DNA of 64,000 bases from Sphingomonas sp. PL-96 (lineage in GTDB: Bacteria > Pseudomonadota > Alphaproteobacteria > Sphingomonadales > Sphingomonadaceae), in NCBI RefSeq assembly GCF_020707215.1, contig NZ_JAJFET010000007.1, positions 1 to 64,000 of the forward strand, given 5' to 3'. Positions 1-12,156 of the stretch are shown here, one piece after another (the stretch's first letter is position 1; the number at the start of each line of letters is the position of its first letter). Made by a program: the position numbers and the translations under genes. The notes beneath the pieces were generated by a model that worked only from the letters and a program-made list of their open reading frames with translations, searched no databases and had not been told where the DNA came from.

Positions 1-122
1 CCCCGCCACAGAAAAGCGCGCTTGCCGTTTGCGGCGGCGGCAGGGGTCATGTATCGGAAACCCAAATCGCCCCGGGGCGCCCGCGTCGCCCCACTGCATC
101 CAGAGCTGACGGAATCCGCGCA

Positions 123-908
123 ATGGCCGAATTTTCCCTGCCCAAGAACAGCAAGATCACCGGCAAGTCCCGCGAGCACAAGGCGGCTCCCGACGCCGGT
201 CGTGTCAAGAAGTTCAAGGTCTATCGCTACGATCCGGAGACGGGCGAGAACCCGCGCTACGACCGGTTCGAGATCGACCTCGATTCGTGCGGCCCGATGG
301 TGCTCGACGCGCTCATCAAGATGAAGAGTGAGCAGGACCCGTCGCTCACCTTCCGCCGTTCGTGCCGTGAGGGCATCTGCGGCTCGTGCGCGATGAACAT
401 CGACGGCCGCAACGGCCTCGCCTGCACCACCGCGATCGAGGACATCAAGGGCGAGGTGCAGATCACGCCGCTGCCGCACATGGACGTGATCAAGGACCTC
501 GTTCCCGACTTCACCCACTTCTACGCGCAGTACAGCTCGATCAAGCCGTGGCTGCAGACGGTCACCCCCGCCCCCTCGGGCAAGGAGCGGCTGCAGTCGC
601 CAGAGGACCGCGCGAAGCTCGACGGCCTCTACGAGTGCATCCTGTGCGCCTGCTGCTCGACCTCGTGCCCCAGCTACTGGTGGAACAGCGACAAGTTCCT
701 GGGTCCGGCGATCCTGCTCCAGGCCTATCGCTGGCTCGCCGACAGCCGCGACGAGATGACGGGCGAGCGACTCGATGAGCTGGAAGATCCGTTCCGCCTC
801 TATCGCTGCCACACGATCATGAACTGCGCGAACGTCTGCCCCAAGGGCCTGAACCCGGCCAAGGCGATCGCCGAGGTCAAGAAGCTGGAACTCGAGCGCA
901 CGCTCTGA
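123..908 (+). CDS. sdhB: Succinate dehydrogenase iron-sulfur subunit SdhB
   Basis: Iron-sulfur subunit of succinate dehydrogenase (complex II). It carries electrons from the flavin of SdhA to ubiquinone at the inner membrane. The 261-residue protein has an N-terminal [2Fe-2S] ferredoxin domain with the Cys cluster [11 protein letters not shown] near residue 85. A C-terminal domain follows with [12 protein letters not shown] and a [14 protein letters not shown] stretch that bind the [4Fe-4S] and [3Fe-4S] clusters. All expected cysteines are present and the length is normal. The ATG at 123 follows a weak GACGGA motif. The first 122 bases hold no recognisable gene, so sdhA and sdhCD, normally upstream, must lie outside the window. 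A hairpin-plus-T-tract terminator follows directly. Identification is secure. Confidence 0.97.
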   Translation: MAEFSLPKNSKITGKSREHKAAPDAGRVKKFKVYRYDPETGENPRYDRFEIDLDSCGPMVLDALIKMKSEQDPSLTFRRSCREGICGSCAMNIDGRNGLACTTAIEDIKGEVQITPLPHMDVIKDLVPDFTHFYAQYSSIKPWLQTVTPAPSGKERLQSPEDRAKLDGLYECILCACCSTSCPSYWWNSDKFLGPAILLQAYRWLADSRDEMTGERLDELEDPFRLYRCHTIMNCANVCPKGLNPAKAIAEVKKLELERTL

Positions 909-915
909 TCCTCTC

Positions 916-947
916 GGGGCCGCCTGCGGGCGGCCCCTTTCCCTTTT
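916..947 (+). terminator. Rho-independent terminator after sdhB
   Basis: A perfect 9-bp stem (GGGGCCGCC paired with GGCGGCCCC) is followed by TTTCCCTTTT, eight bases after the sdhB stop codon. It would end the sdh transcript. It also argues against the TTG at 946 as the start of zapE, because that codon falls in the T-tract. Confidence 0.85.
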
Positions 948-1029
948 GTCGGTCGCAGTCGCGACACCTAGCGCCCGCTTGGCGGCGCCCGACGCACCGT
1001 TGCCGACTGCGCGAACCGGCGGTGCGGGA

Positions 1030-3436
<2,407 letters not shown>

Positions 3437-3467
3437 GGTCCATCCTGCCCTTCTCCCGGTCCTCGCC

Positions 3468-3498
3468 GTACCCCGGCGAAGGCCGGGGTCCAGTTGGG
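3468..3498. repeat. Palindromic repeat family A, copy 1 (direct)
   Basis: GTACCCCGGCGAAGGCCGGG and its continuation GTCCAGTTG form a 7-bp stem (CCCCGGC/GCCGGGG) around GAAG. It pairs with an inverted copy at 3814-3845. The two copies enclose the GIY-YIG gene exactly. It also supplies sequence just ahead of that gene's ribosome binding site. Confidence 0.85.
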
Positions 3499-3509
3499 AG
3501 CGGTTGGAG

Positions 3510-3806
3510 ATGGATCGTGCCGGCTACGTCTACATGGTGGCGAACCGGCGCAACGGCACGATCTACATCGGGTGCACCAGCGATCTCGCGAAGCGCATCT
3601 GGGAACATCGCACCGGCGCCGTCGCGGGTTTCACGCGGCAGCATGGGTGCAAGCGCTTGGTCTGGTATCAGGCGTGCGAGGACATCGACGCTGCGAGGCT
3701 TCGCGAGCGGCAGATGAAGGAATGGAAACGGGACTGGAAGTTGCGGGAGATCGAAGGGCTCAACCCGGACTGGGATGATCTTTTCGAGCACATCGCCCGC
3801 CCCTGA
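3510..3806 (+). CDS. Small GIY-YIG nuclease family protein
   Basis: A 98-residue single-domain GIY-YIG endonuclease of the UPF0213/YhbQ-like type. The signature GYVYMVANRRNGTIYIGCT is at residues 5-23, followed by the catalytic Arg in DLAKRIWEH. A late Glu-rich helix (RLRERQMKEWKR) is typical of these minimal proteins. Start ATG 3510 has GGGAG nine bases upstream. A TTG six bases earlier would be in frame. Family members are DNA-cleaving enzymes, and in most bacteria the role of these short versions is unknown. The gene interrupts mdh and sucD and is bracketed by inverted palindromic repeats, which suggests a mobile or repeat-associated cassette rather than a TCA function. Confidence 0.9.
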   Translation: MDRAGYVYMVANRRNGTIYIGCTSDLAKRIWEHRTGAVAGFTRQHGCKRLVWYQACEDIDAARLRERQMKEWKRDWKLREIEGLNPDWDDLFEHIARP

Positions 3807-3813
3807 CCTTTCC

Positions 3814-3845
3814 CAACTGGGCCCCGGCCTCCGCCGGGGTGCAAG
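3814..3845. repeat. Palindromic repeat family A, copy 2 (inverted)
   Basis: CAACTGGGCCCCGGCCTCCG and its continuation form the reverse-oriented partner of the copy at 3468. It lies eight bases after the GIY-YIG stop codon and just before the sucD ribosome binding site. It has the same CCCCGGC/GCCGGGG stem, with CTCC in the loop. Confidence 0.85.
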
Positions 3846-3861
3846 TGGAGCGAGAGACTAG

Positions 3862-4746
3862 ATGAGCATCCTCGTCAACAAGAACACCAAGGTCATCACC
3901 CAGGGGATGACCGGCGAGACCGGCAGCTTCCATACCAAGGCGGCGCTGGAATATGGCACCCAGATGGTCGGCGGCGTGACGCCGGGCAAGGGCGGCACCG
4001 AGCACCTCGGCCTGCCGGTCTACAACACCGTCGCCGAAGCCAAGTCGAAGACCGGCGCCGACGCCTCGGTCATCTACGTGCCGCCGCCCTTCGCGGCCGA
4101 CTCGATCCTGGAGGCGATCGACGCGGAGATCCCGCTCATCGTCGCCATCACCGAGGGTATTCCCGTGCTCGACATGGTCCGCGTCAAGCGCGCGCTGTCG
4201 GGTTCCAAGTCGCGCCTGATCGGCCCGAACTGCCCGGGCGTGCTGACGCCGGGCGAGTGCAAGATCGGCATCATGCCGGGCTCGATCTTCAAGAAGGGCT
4301 CGGTCGGCGTCGTGTCGCGCTCGGGCACCCTCACCTATGAGGCGGTGTTCCAGACCTCGAACGCAGGCCTCGGCCAGACCACGGCCGTCGGCATCGGCGG
4401 CGATCCGGTCAACGGCACCAACTTCATCGACGTGCTCGAGCTGTTCCTGGCCGACGACGCGACTGAGTCGATCATCATGATCGGCGAGATCGGCGGCTCG
4501 GCCGAGGAAGAGGCGGCGCAGTTCCTCCTCGACGAGGCCAAGCGCGGCCGCAAGAAGCCGATGGCAGGCTTCATCGCCGGCCGCACGGCGCCTCCGGGGC
4601 GCCGCATGGGCCACGCCGGTGCGATCGTCTCGGGCGGCCAGGGCGGCGCCGAGGACAAGATCGCGGCGATGGAAGCAGCGGGCATCAAGGTCGCGGCGTC
4701 TCCCAGCGAGCTCGGCTCGACGCTGCTGGAAGTGCTGAAGGGTTAA
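3862..4746 (+). CDS. sucD: Succinyl-CoA ligase (ADP-forming) subunit alpha
   Basis: Alpha subunit of succinyl-CoA synthetase, which makes succinate and a nucleoside triphosphate from succinyl-CoA. The 294-residue protein shows the CoA-binding N-terminal fold ([18 protein letters not shown]), the signature [12 protein letters not shown], and the phospho-histidine region [14 protein letters not shown]. Length is normal. A GGAGCGAGAG Shine-Dalgarno sequence precedes the ATG. The beta subunit SucC, which supplies the nucleotide-binding ATP-grasp domain and is normally encoded immediately upstream, is not in the window. SucD must therefore pair with a SucC encoded elsewhere. sucA follows after 106 bases. 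Confidence 0.97.
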   Translation: MSILVNKNTKVITQGMTGETGSFHTKAALEYGTQMVGGVTPGKGGTEHLGLPVYNTVAEAKSKTGADASVIYVPPPFAADSILEAIDAEIPLIVAITEGIPVLDMVRVKRALSGSKSRLIGPNCPGVLTPGECKIGIMPGSIFKKGSVGVVSRSGTLTYEAVFQTSNAGLGQTTAVGIGGDPVNGTNFIDVLELFLADDATESIIMIGEIGGSAEEEAAQFLLDEAKRGRKKPMAGFIAGRTAPPGRRMGHAGAIVSGGQGGAEDKIAAMEAAGIKVAASPSELGSTLLEVLKG

Positions 4747-4771
4747 AGACACCGCCGCGTGTTCCCATCTT

Positions 4772-4792
4772 GCGTGTTCGCCAAGAACACGC
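4772..4792 (+). promoter_or_regulatory. Hairpin in the sucD-sucA gap
   Basis: GCGTGTTC and GAACACGC form a perfect 8-bp stem around GCCAA. No T-tract follows, so it is not a classic terminator. It may be an mRNA-stabilising or processing hairpin that lets sucA expression differ from sucD. Function is inferred only from position. Confidence 0.45.
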
Positions 4793-4852
4793 CGGAGCGC
4801 GCGGCACGTCCCTCGACGGTTTCTCGGGACGAACGGACGGACAGGACGCACC

Positions 4853-7828
4853 ATGGGCTACGAAGGCCAGGATTTCTCCGATATCGCAGCCGGCGTCAGC
4901 CCGGCGTTCGTGGAGACGCTCTACACCCGCTACAAGGCGGATCCCGCCAGCGTCGACGCTGGCTGGCGCCAGTGGTTCGACGGGCTCGAGGGTGCAGTCT
5001 CCGGCCCCAGCTGGCAGAGCAAGCGCTGGCCGCTCACCGAAACCGATGCGCTGACCGCAGCCCTCGATCCCACCCAGATGGAGCCCGCGCCCAAGCCCGC
5101 AAAGGGCGGCGGCAAGCCCGCGCCGGCACCGGCCGCGGCCCCTGCGCAGGCCTCCACCGCCGACATCGCCAAGGCAGCCGGCGACGCGATCCGCGCCCAG
5201 CTGCTGATCCGCACTTATCGCGTGCGCGGTCACCTGGCGGCGAACCTCGATCCGCTCGGCCTGTCGCCGCATCGCGAGCTGCCGGCGGACCTCACCACCG
5301 AATATTACGGCTTTGCCGACAGCGAGATCGACCGTCCGGTCTATCTCGGCGGGGCGCTGGGCCTTGAGACCGCGACCATCCGCGAGCTGGTGACGATCCT
5401 TCGCGCCAACTACTGCGGCAACGTCGGTCTCGAATACATGCACATCGCCGACGTGGAGGAGCGCCGCTTCCTCCAGGACCGCATGGAGGGCAAGGACAAG
5501 GCCATCCAGTTCACGGTCGACGGCAAGAAGGCGATCCTCTCCAAGGTCATCGAGGCCGAGCAGTGGGAGAAGTTCCTGGGCCGCAAGTACGTCGGCACCA
5601 AGCGCTTCGGCCTGGACGGCGGCGAGTCGATGATCCCGGCGCTGGAGTCGGTGATCAAGTACGGCGGCCAGATGGGCGTCCGCGAGATCGTTTACGGCAT
5701 GGCCCACCGCGGCCGCCTGAACGTCCTCGCCAACGTGATGGCAAAGCCGTTCCGCGTGATCTTCCACGAATTCTCGGGCGGCTCGGCCAACCCGGAGGAC
5801 GTCGGCGGCTCGGGCGACGTGAAGTACCACCTCGGCACCTCCACCGACCGCAGCTTCGACGACATCACCGTCCACATGTCGCTGGTCGCCAACCCCTCGC
5901 ACCTTGAGGCGGTGAACCCGGTCGTGCTCGGCAAGTCGCGCGCGATCCAGACGGTCCGCAAGGACCTGGAAAAGCATGAGCAGGTGCTGCCGGTGCTGAT
6001 CCACGGCGACGCGGCCTTTGCCGGCCAGGGCATCGTCTGGGAGTGCCTCGGCTTCTCCGGCATCCGCGGCTACAACACCGGCGGCTGCGTCCACTTCGTC
6101 ATCAACAACCAGGTCGGTTTCACGACGAGCCCGCAGTTCGCGCGTTCCTCGCCCTATCCGTCGGACGTCGCCAAGGGCGTCCAGGCGCCGATTCTGCACG
6201 TCAACGGCGACGATCCCGAAGCCGTGACCTTCGCGTGCAAGGTCGCGATCGAGTTCCGCCAGACCTTCAAGCGCGACGTCGTGATCGACATGTGGTGCTA
6301 TCGCCGCTTCGGCCACAACGAGGGTGACGAGCCCTCGTTCACCCAGCCGCTGATGTACGCCAAGATCAAGAACCACCCGCCGGTCTCGGAAGTCTATGCC
6401 AAGCGCCTGCTGGCCGAGGGCGTGGTCGACCAGGCGTTCGTCGACGGCAAGACGCACGAGTTCACCACGCTGCTGGAAGGCGAGTTCGAAAGCGCCAAGA
6501 GCTACAAGGCGAACCGTGCGGACTGGTTCGCGGGCCGCTGGTCGGGCCTGCACATGCCGGCCGACCCGGAAACCGCGCGTCGCACCGCCGACACCGGCAT
6601 CGAGGGCAAGCTGTTCGACTCGCTCGGCCGCACGCTGACTGAAGTTCCGGCCGACCTGGAGATCCACAAGACGCTCGGCCGCGTGATCGAGGCCAAGCGC
6701 CAGATGTTCAAGGCTGGCGAGGGCTTCGACTGGGCGACGGCAGAGGCGCTGGCGTTCGGCTCGCTGCTGTCGGAGGGCTTCGGCGTCCGCTTGTCGGGCC
6801 AGGACTCCGGTCGTGGTACCTTCTCGCAGCGCCATGCCGTCTGGGTCGACCAGAAGGACGAGCACAAGTACGTGCCGCTCCAGCAGGTCGAGCACGGCCG
6901 GTTCGAGGTGCTCGACTCGCCGCTGTCCGAGTACGGCGTGCTCGGCTTCGAATATGGCTATGCGCTGACCGATCCGAAGGTGCTGGTGCTGTGGGAAGCG
7001 CAGTTCGGCGACTTCGTGAACGGCGCGCAGATCATGATCGACCAGTTCATCGCGAGCGGAGAGTCCAAGTGGCTGCGCGCCAACGGCCTCGTGATGCTGC
7101 TGCCGCACGGCTATGAAGGACAGGGTCCGGAGCACAGCTCCGCACGCCCCGAGCGCTTCCTGCAGCTGTGCGCGCAGGACAACATGCAGGTCGCCAACGT
7201 CACCTCGCCGGCGAACTACTTCCACCTGCTGCGTCGCCAGATGCACCGCGCCTTCCGCAAGCCGCTGGTGCTGATGACGCCGAAGTCGCTGCTGCGTCAC
7301 AAGATGGCCGTGTCGAAGGCGGACGAGTTCCTGGGCAGCAGCCAGTTCCACCGCCTGCTGTCGGATCCCTCGGCTCCGGCCGACACCGACGTCACCCGCC
7401 TGGTGCTGTGCACCGGCAAGGTCGCCTACGACCTGATCGAGGCACGCGACGCGGCCGGCGACAAGAACACCGCGATCGTGCGCGTCGAGCAGCTCTATCC
7501 CTTCCCGGGCGAGCCGCTGGTCGAGCGCCTGAAGCGGATGCCGAACCTCCAGGACGTGGTCTGGGCGCAGGAAGAGCCGAAGAACAACGGCTACTGGTTC
7601 TTTGTCGAGCCGCTGATCGAGGAAGCACTCGGCAAGGCCGGCACTCGCGTGCCGCGTGCCCGCTATGCGGGCCGCTCGGCCGCAGCCTCGCCTGCGACCG
7701 GCCTGATGAAGCGTCACACTGCAGAGCAGGGTGCATTGGTGGCAGACGCGCTCGGCCACAATGTGCGCGAGGAAATCCGCCGCACGCGCAAGTCCGACGA
7801 ACCCGTCGTCGGCAAGCCGACGTCCTGA
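4853..7828 (+). CDS. sucA: 2-oxoglutarate dehydrogenase E1 component
   Basis: Thiamine-diphosphate E1 subunit of the 2-oxoglutarate dehydrogenase complex. It decarboxylates 2-oxoglutarate and passes the succinyl group to the lipoyl arm of SucB. The 991-residue protein opens with the E2-binding stretch ([13 protein letters not shown]). An Ala/Pro-rich linker follows around residues 80-105. The ThDP-binding region includes [13 protein letters not shown] and [11 protein letters not shown], and the C-terminal transketolase-like domain includes [19 protein letters not shown]. Length and motifs are complete. It starts an E1-E2-E3 run with sucB (49-base gap) and lpdA. The complete complex is therefore encoded together. 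Confidence 0.97.
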   Translation: MGYEGQDFSDIAAGVSPAFVETLYTRYKADPASVDAGWRQWFDGLEGAVSGPSWQSKRWPLTETDALTAALDPTQMEPAPKPAKGGGKPAPAPAAAPAQASTADIAKAAGDAIRAQLLIRTYRVRGHLAANLDPLGLSPHRELPADLTTEYYGFADSEIDRPVYLGGALGLETATIRELVTILRANYCGNVGLEYMHIADVEERRFLQDRMEGKDKAIQFTVDGKKAILSKVIEAEQWEKFLGRKYVGTKRFGLDGGESMIPALESVIKYGGQMGVREIVYGMAHRGRLNVLANVMAKPFRVIFHEFSGGSANPEDVGGSGDVKYHLGTSTDRSFDDITVHMSLVANPSHLEAVNPVVLGKSRAIQTVRKDLEKHEQVLPVLIHGDAAFAGQGIVWECLGFSGIRGYNTGGCVHFVINNQVGFTTSPQFARSSPYPSDVAKGVQAPILHVNGDDPEAVTFACKVAIEFRQTFKRDVVIDMWCYRRFGHNEGDEPSFTQPLMYAKIKNHPPVSEVYAKRLLAEGVVDQAFVDGKTHEFTTLLEGEFESAKSYKANRADWFAGRWSGLHMPADPETARRTADTGIEGKLFDSLGRTLTEVPADLEIHKTLGRVIEAKRQMFKAGEGFDWATAEALAFGSLLSEGFGVRLSGQDSGRGTFSQRHAVWVDQKDEHKYVPLQQVEHGRFEVLDSPLSEYGVLGFEYGYALTDPKVLVLWEAQFGDFVNGAQIMIDQFIASGESKWLRANGLVMLLPHGYEGQGPEHSSARPERFLQLCAQDNMQVANVTSPANYFHLLRRQMHRAFRKPLVLMTPKSLLRHKMAVSKADEFLGSSQFHRLLSDPSAPADTDVTRLVLCTGKVAYDLIEARDAAGDKNTAIVRVEQLYPFPGEPLVERLKRMPNLQDVVWAQEEPKNNGYWFFVEPLIEEALGKAGTRVPRARYAGRSAAASPATGLMKRHTAEQGALVADALGHNVREEIRRTRKSDEPVVGKPTS

Positions 7829-7877
7829 TCCGAACCCAATGTCTGCGTCCCCTGGCGGGGAACCAAGAGGAAGACCC

Positions 7878-9113
7878 ATGGCAACCGAAGTCCTTGTTCC
7901 CGTACTGGGCGAATCGATCACCGAAGCCACGCTGGGCGAATGGCTGAAGCAGCCGGGCGACCCGGTGCAGGCCGACGAGCCCATCGCCAGCCTTGAAACC
8001 GACAAGGTGTCGGTCGAAGTCCCCTCGCCCGTCGCGGGCGTGATGGGCGCCCATGCCGTCCAGCCGGGCGACACCGTCTCGGTCGGCGCGCTGATCGCCA
8101 CCATCGACGCGGGCGACGGCGCCCCGGCCAAGACCGCAGCTCCGGAGGCTGGCAGCACCGCCGCCCCTGCGGCCGCTCCGGCCGCAGCGCCGGAGGCCGG
8201 CAGCAGCGTCGACGCCGCCGCGCTCTCCCCGTCGGTGCGCCGCGCGATCCTGGAGCATGGCGTTGATCCCGCGAGCGTAAAGGGCAGCGGCAAGGACGGT
8301 CGCCTGACCAAGGAAGACATCGTCGCTGCCGCTTCGAACAAGCCGGCCGCCGCCCCCGCGGCTGCTCCGGCCGCAGCTCCTGCGGCAGCAGCCCCGGTCT
8401 CGGCCGGCGGTGACCGTCGCGAGGAGCGCGTCAAGATGACGCGCCTGCGCCAGACGATCGCCCGCCGCCTGAAGGAGGCGCAGGACACCGCCGCGCTCCT
8501 CACCACCTTCAACGACGTCGACATGACCGCCGTCATGGAAGCGCGCGCCAAGTACAAGGACCTGTTCGAAAAGAAGCACGGCGTTCGCCTGGGCTTCATG
8601 GGCTTCTTCGTGAAGGCCGCTTGCATGGCCCTCAAGGACATCCCCTCGGTCAACGCCTATATCGAGGGCGACGAGATCGTCTATCACGACTATGCCGACA
8701 TCTCGGTCGCGGTTTCCGCGCCGCAGGGCCTGGTCGTGCCGGTGATCCGCTCGGCCGACCAGATGTCGGTGGCGCAGGTCGAGAAGACGATCGGCGACTT
8801 CGGCAAGCGCGCCAAGGAAGGCGCGCTCAAGATGGACGAGATGAAGGGCGGAACCTTCACCATCTCCAACGGCGGCGTGTTCGGCTCGCTGATGTCGACC
8901 CCGATCATCAACCCGCCGCAGTCGGCAGTGCTGGGCCTCCACCGCATCGAGGAGCGCCCCGTGGTCCGCAACGGCCAGGTCGTCGTCCGCCCGATGATGT
9001 ACCTCGCCCTCAGCTACGACCACCGCATCATCGACGGTCGTGAGGCAGTGACCTTCCTCGCCGCGCTCAAGAACGCGATCGAGGACCCGACCCGCCTGCT
9101 GATCGACCTGTAA
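7878..9113 (+). CDS. sucB: 2-oxoglutarate dehydrogenase E2, dihydrolipoyl succinyltransferase
   Basis: Core E2 enzyme of the 2-oxoglutarate dehydrogenase complex, 411 residues. The lipoyl domain is at about 2-76, with the lipoylated Lys43 in ETDKVSVE. An Ala/Pro-rich linker follows, then the peripheral-subunit-binding domain around residues 118-155 ([15 protein letters not shown]). A second Ala/Pro linker leads to the catalytic acyltransferase domain with the [12 protein letters not shown] active-site motif near the end. The start at 7878 has AGAGGAAG upstream. The frame extends 49 codons further 5' into the sucA end, but the lipoyl domain begins exactly at this ATG. lpdA follows 128 bases later across a pair of inverted family A repeats. 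Confidence 0.96.
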   Translation: MATEVLVPVLGESITEATLGEWLKQPGDPVQADEPIASLETDKVSVEVPSPVAGVMGAHAVQPGDTVSVGALIATIDAGDGAPAKTAAPEAGSTAAPAAAPAAAPEAGSSVDAAALSPSVRRAILEHGVDPASVKGSGKDGRLTKEDIVAAASNKPAAAPAAAPAAAPAAAAPVSAGGDRREERVKMTRLRQTIARRLKEAQDTAALLTTFNDVDMTAVMEARAKYKDLFEKKHGVRLGFMGFFVKAACMALKDIPSVNAYIEGDEIVYHDYADISVAVSAPQGLVVPVIRSADQMSVAQVEKTIGDFGKRAKEGALKMDEMKGGTFTISNGGVFGSLMSTPIINPPQSAVLGLHRIEERPVVRNGQVVVRPMMYLALSYDHRIIDGREAVTFLAALKNAIEDPTRLLIDL

Positions 9114-9125
9114 GCTCCCGCAACC

Positions 9126-9154
9126 GTACCCCGGCGAAGGCCGGGGTCCAGTTG
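9126..9154. repeat. Palindromic repeat family A, copy 3 (direct)
   Basis: GTACCCCGGCGAAGGCCGGG followed by GTCCAGTTG is identical in core and flanks to copy 1. It faces an inverted copy at 9201-9230, giving a BIME-like pair of about 105 bases between sucB and lpdA. Confidence 0.85.
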
Positions 9155-9200
9155 CGCCGCTGTTTGTAACGACACGAGACGCGCCCCAGATACGTCTCGA

Positions 9201-9230
9201 AACTGGGCCCCGGCCTGCGCCGGGGTACAA
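9201..9230. repeat. Palindromic repeat family A, copy 4 (inverted)
   Basis: AACTGGGCCCCGGCCTGCGC continuing CGGGGTACA is the inverted partner of copy 3. On the opposite strand its core reads GCGCAGGC, the same core seen in the GCTCCTGC repeat family elsewhere in the window. Confidence 0.85.
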
Positions 9231-9241
9231 GGAAGAGAACA

Positions 9242-10636
<1,395 letters not shown>

Positions 10637-10658
10637 TCGTGGAGCCTCTGATCTAGCG

Positions 10659-10697
10659 AAACGGCGTCGGTGGTACCCCACCGGCGCCGTTTCTGTA
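10659..10697. terminator. Terminator after lpdA
   Basis: AAACGGCG-T-CGGTGG and CCACCG-G-CGCCGTTT form a long stem around TACC, followed by CTGTAT. The A-rich left side means it could act in both directions. However, prsR ends about 107 bases further right, so its main role is probably to end the suc-lpd transcript. Confidence 0.75.
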
Positions 10698-10803
10698 TCA
10701 GCACCCCCGCGTTTACGGGTGCAGGTGCCCGCCCCTCATTTTCCCTGCTCCTGCGGAAATCTGATGATCTGCGAGGCTGCGCAGGCGTTAGGCAGTGCCG
10801 CCA

Positions 10804-12156
10804 TCATGGCTGCAAGTCATACGCCTTCATCAGATCATAGAGCGTCGGCCGACTGATCCCCAGCAGTCGCGCCGTGCCGGAGATGTTGCCTTGCGCCCGT
10901 GCCAGCGCGTGGCGGATGGCCCGGCGGTCGGCCTCCTCGCGGATCGCCTTCAGGTTGATCGGTTCCGCCTCGCGGTCGTCCAGGTCGAGGTCGGCGGCGG
11001 TGACCTGCTTGCCGTCGGCCATGATGACGGCGCGCTTCACCCGGTTTTCCAGCTCGCGGACGTTGCCGGGCCAGCCCCAGGCGTCGATCGCCGCCAGCGC
11101 ATCGGCCGCAAAGCCCTTCACCCCTGCGTTCATCTGGCGGGCGTAGCGACGCAGGAAATGGCGCGCGAGCAGCGCGGCATCGCCCGGCCGTTCGGCCAGC
11201 GAGGGGATGCGCACCACGATCTCGGCCAGGCGATAGTAGAGATCTTCGCGGAACCGCCCGTCCGCGACCATCGCGTCGAGATCCTGGTGCGTCGCGCACA
11301 CGATGCGGGTGTCGACCGGGATGGCTTTGCGCCCACCGATGCGTTCGATCACCCGTTCCTGCAGGAAGCGCAGCAGCTTGACCTGCAAGGGCAGCGGCAC
11401 GTCGCCGATCTCGTCCAGGAACAGGGTACCGCCATGCGCGCTCTCGATCTTGCCCGCGGTGGTCTTGATCGCGCCGGTGAACGCGCCCTTTTCGTGCCCG
11501 AACAGCTCGCTTTCGAGCAACGTCTCGGGGATCGCGGCGCAGTTGATCGCGACGAACGCGCCCTTGGCGCGTGGGCTTGAGTCATGCAGCCCGCGGGCCA
11601 GCAGTTCCTTGCCGGTGCCCGATGCGCCGAGCAGCAGCACCGACACGTCGGCCGGCGCTACCCGCTCGATGGTGCGGGTGACCTTCAGCATTTCGGGCGC
11701 CGCGGTCAGCATGCCGCCCAGTGCCGTTTCCCCCTCGATCCGCGCGGCGAGCCGGCGGTTCTCCGCCTCCAGCGCATGGACGTGAAAGGCGCGGGCGACG
11801 ATCAGCCCCAGCGTGTCGATGTCGATCGGCTTGGAGTAGAAATCGAACGCCCCCATTGCGATCGCCTTCAAAGCGCTTTCCCGAGCCCCGTGGCCGGACG
11901 CGACGATGATCTTGGTGTCGGGCTTGAGCGCCAGCATCGCCTCCAGCGTGGCGAAGCCCTCGCTGGTGCCGTCCGGATCGGGTGGCAGTCCCAGGTCGAG
12001 CGTCACCACCGCCGGCTCCTCCGCGCGCAGGGCAGCCAGCGCCGCCTCCCGGTCGCCGACGGCGGTGATCGCATAGCCCTCATACGCCCAGCGCAGCTGG
12101 CGCTGGAGGCCCAGATCGTCTTCCACGATCAGCAGCCGTCGCGTCTCGGCACTCAT
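10804..12156 (-). CDS. prsR: PEP-CTERM-box response regulator PrsR (sigma-54 activator type)
   Basis: NtrC-type response regulator of the XrtA/PEP-CTERM system, 450 residues. The receiver domain has the acidic pocket E12-D13-D14, phospho-acceptor Asp54 in TLDLGLP and Lys109. The AAA+ domain has Walker A GASGTGKE (177-184) and the sigma-54 contact loop GAFTGA (224-229). A Fis-type helix-turn-helix is at the C-terminus ([21 protein letters not shown]). It should activate sigma-54 promoters of exopolysaccharide and PEP-CTERM genes when phosphorylated by PrsK. It overlaps prsK by four bases, so the two are co-translated. No XrtA exosortase or PEP-CTERM protein is visible in the window. Family assignment is strong. 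Targets are inference. Confidence 0.92.
   Translation of the reverse strand: MSAETRRLLIVEDDLGLQRQLRWAYEGYAITAVGDREAALAALRAEEPAVVTLDLGLPPDPDGTSEGFATLEAMLALKPDTKIIVASGHGARESALKAIAMGAFDFYSKPIDIDTLGLIVARAFHVHALEAENRRLAARIEGETALGGMLTAAPEMLKVTRTIERVAPADVSVLLLGASGTGKELLARGLHDSSPRAKGAFVAINCAAIPETLLESELFGHEKGAFTGAIKTTAGKIESAHGGTLFLDEIGDVPLPLQVKLLRFLQERVIERIGGRKAIPVDTRIVCATHQDLDAMVADGRFREDLYYRLAEIVVRIPSLAERPGDAALLARHFLRRYARQMNAGVKGFAADALAAIDAWGWPGNVRELENRVKRAVIMADGKQVTAADLDLDDREAEPINLKAIREEADRRAIRHALARAQGNISGTARLLGISRPTLYDLMKAYDLQP

Noticed and set aside
4685-8653. Minus-strand open frame of 1,322 codons opposite sucA and sucB
   Set aside because: Antisense shadow. Composition is low-complexity and no domain is recognisable, while sucA and sucB are complete on the plus strand.
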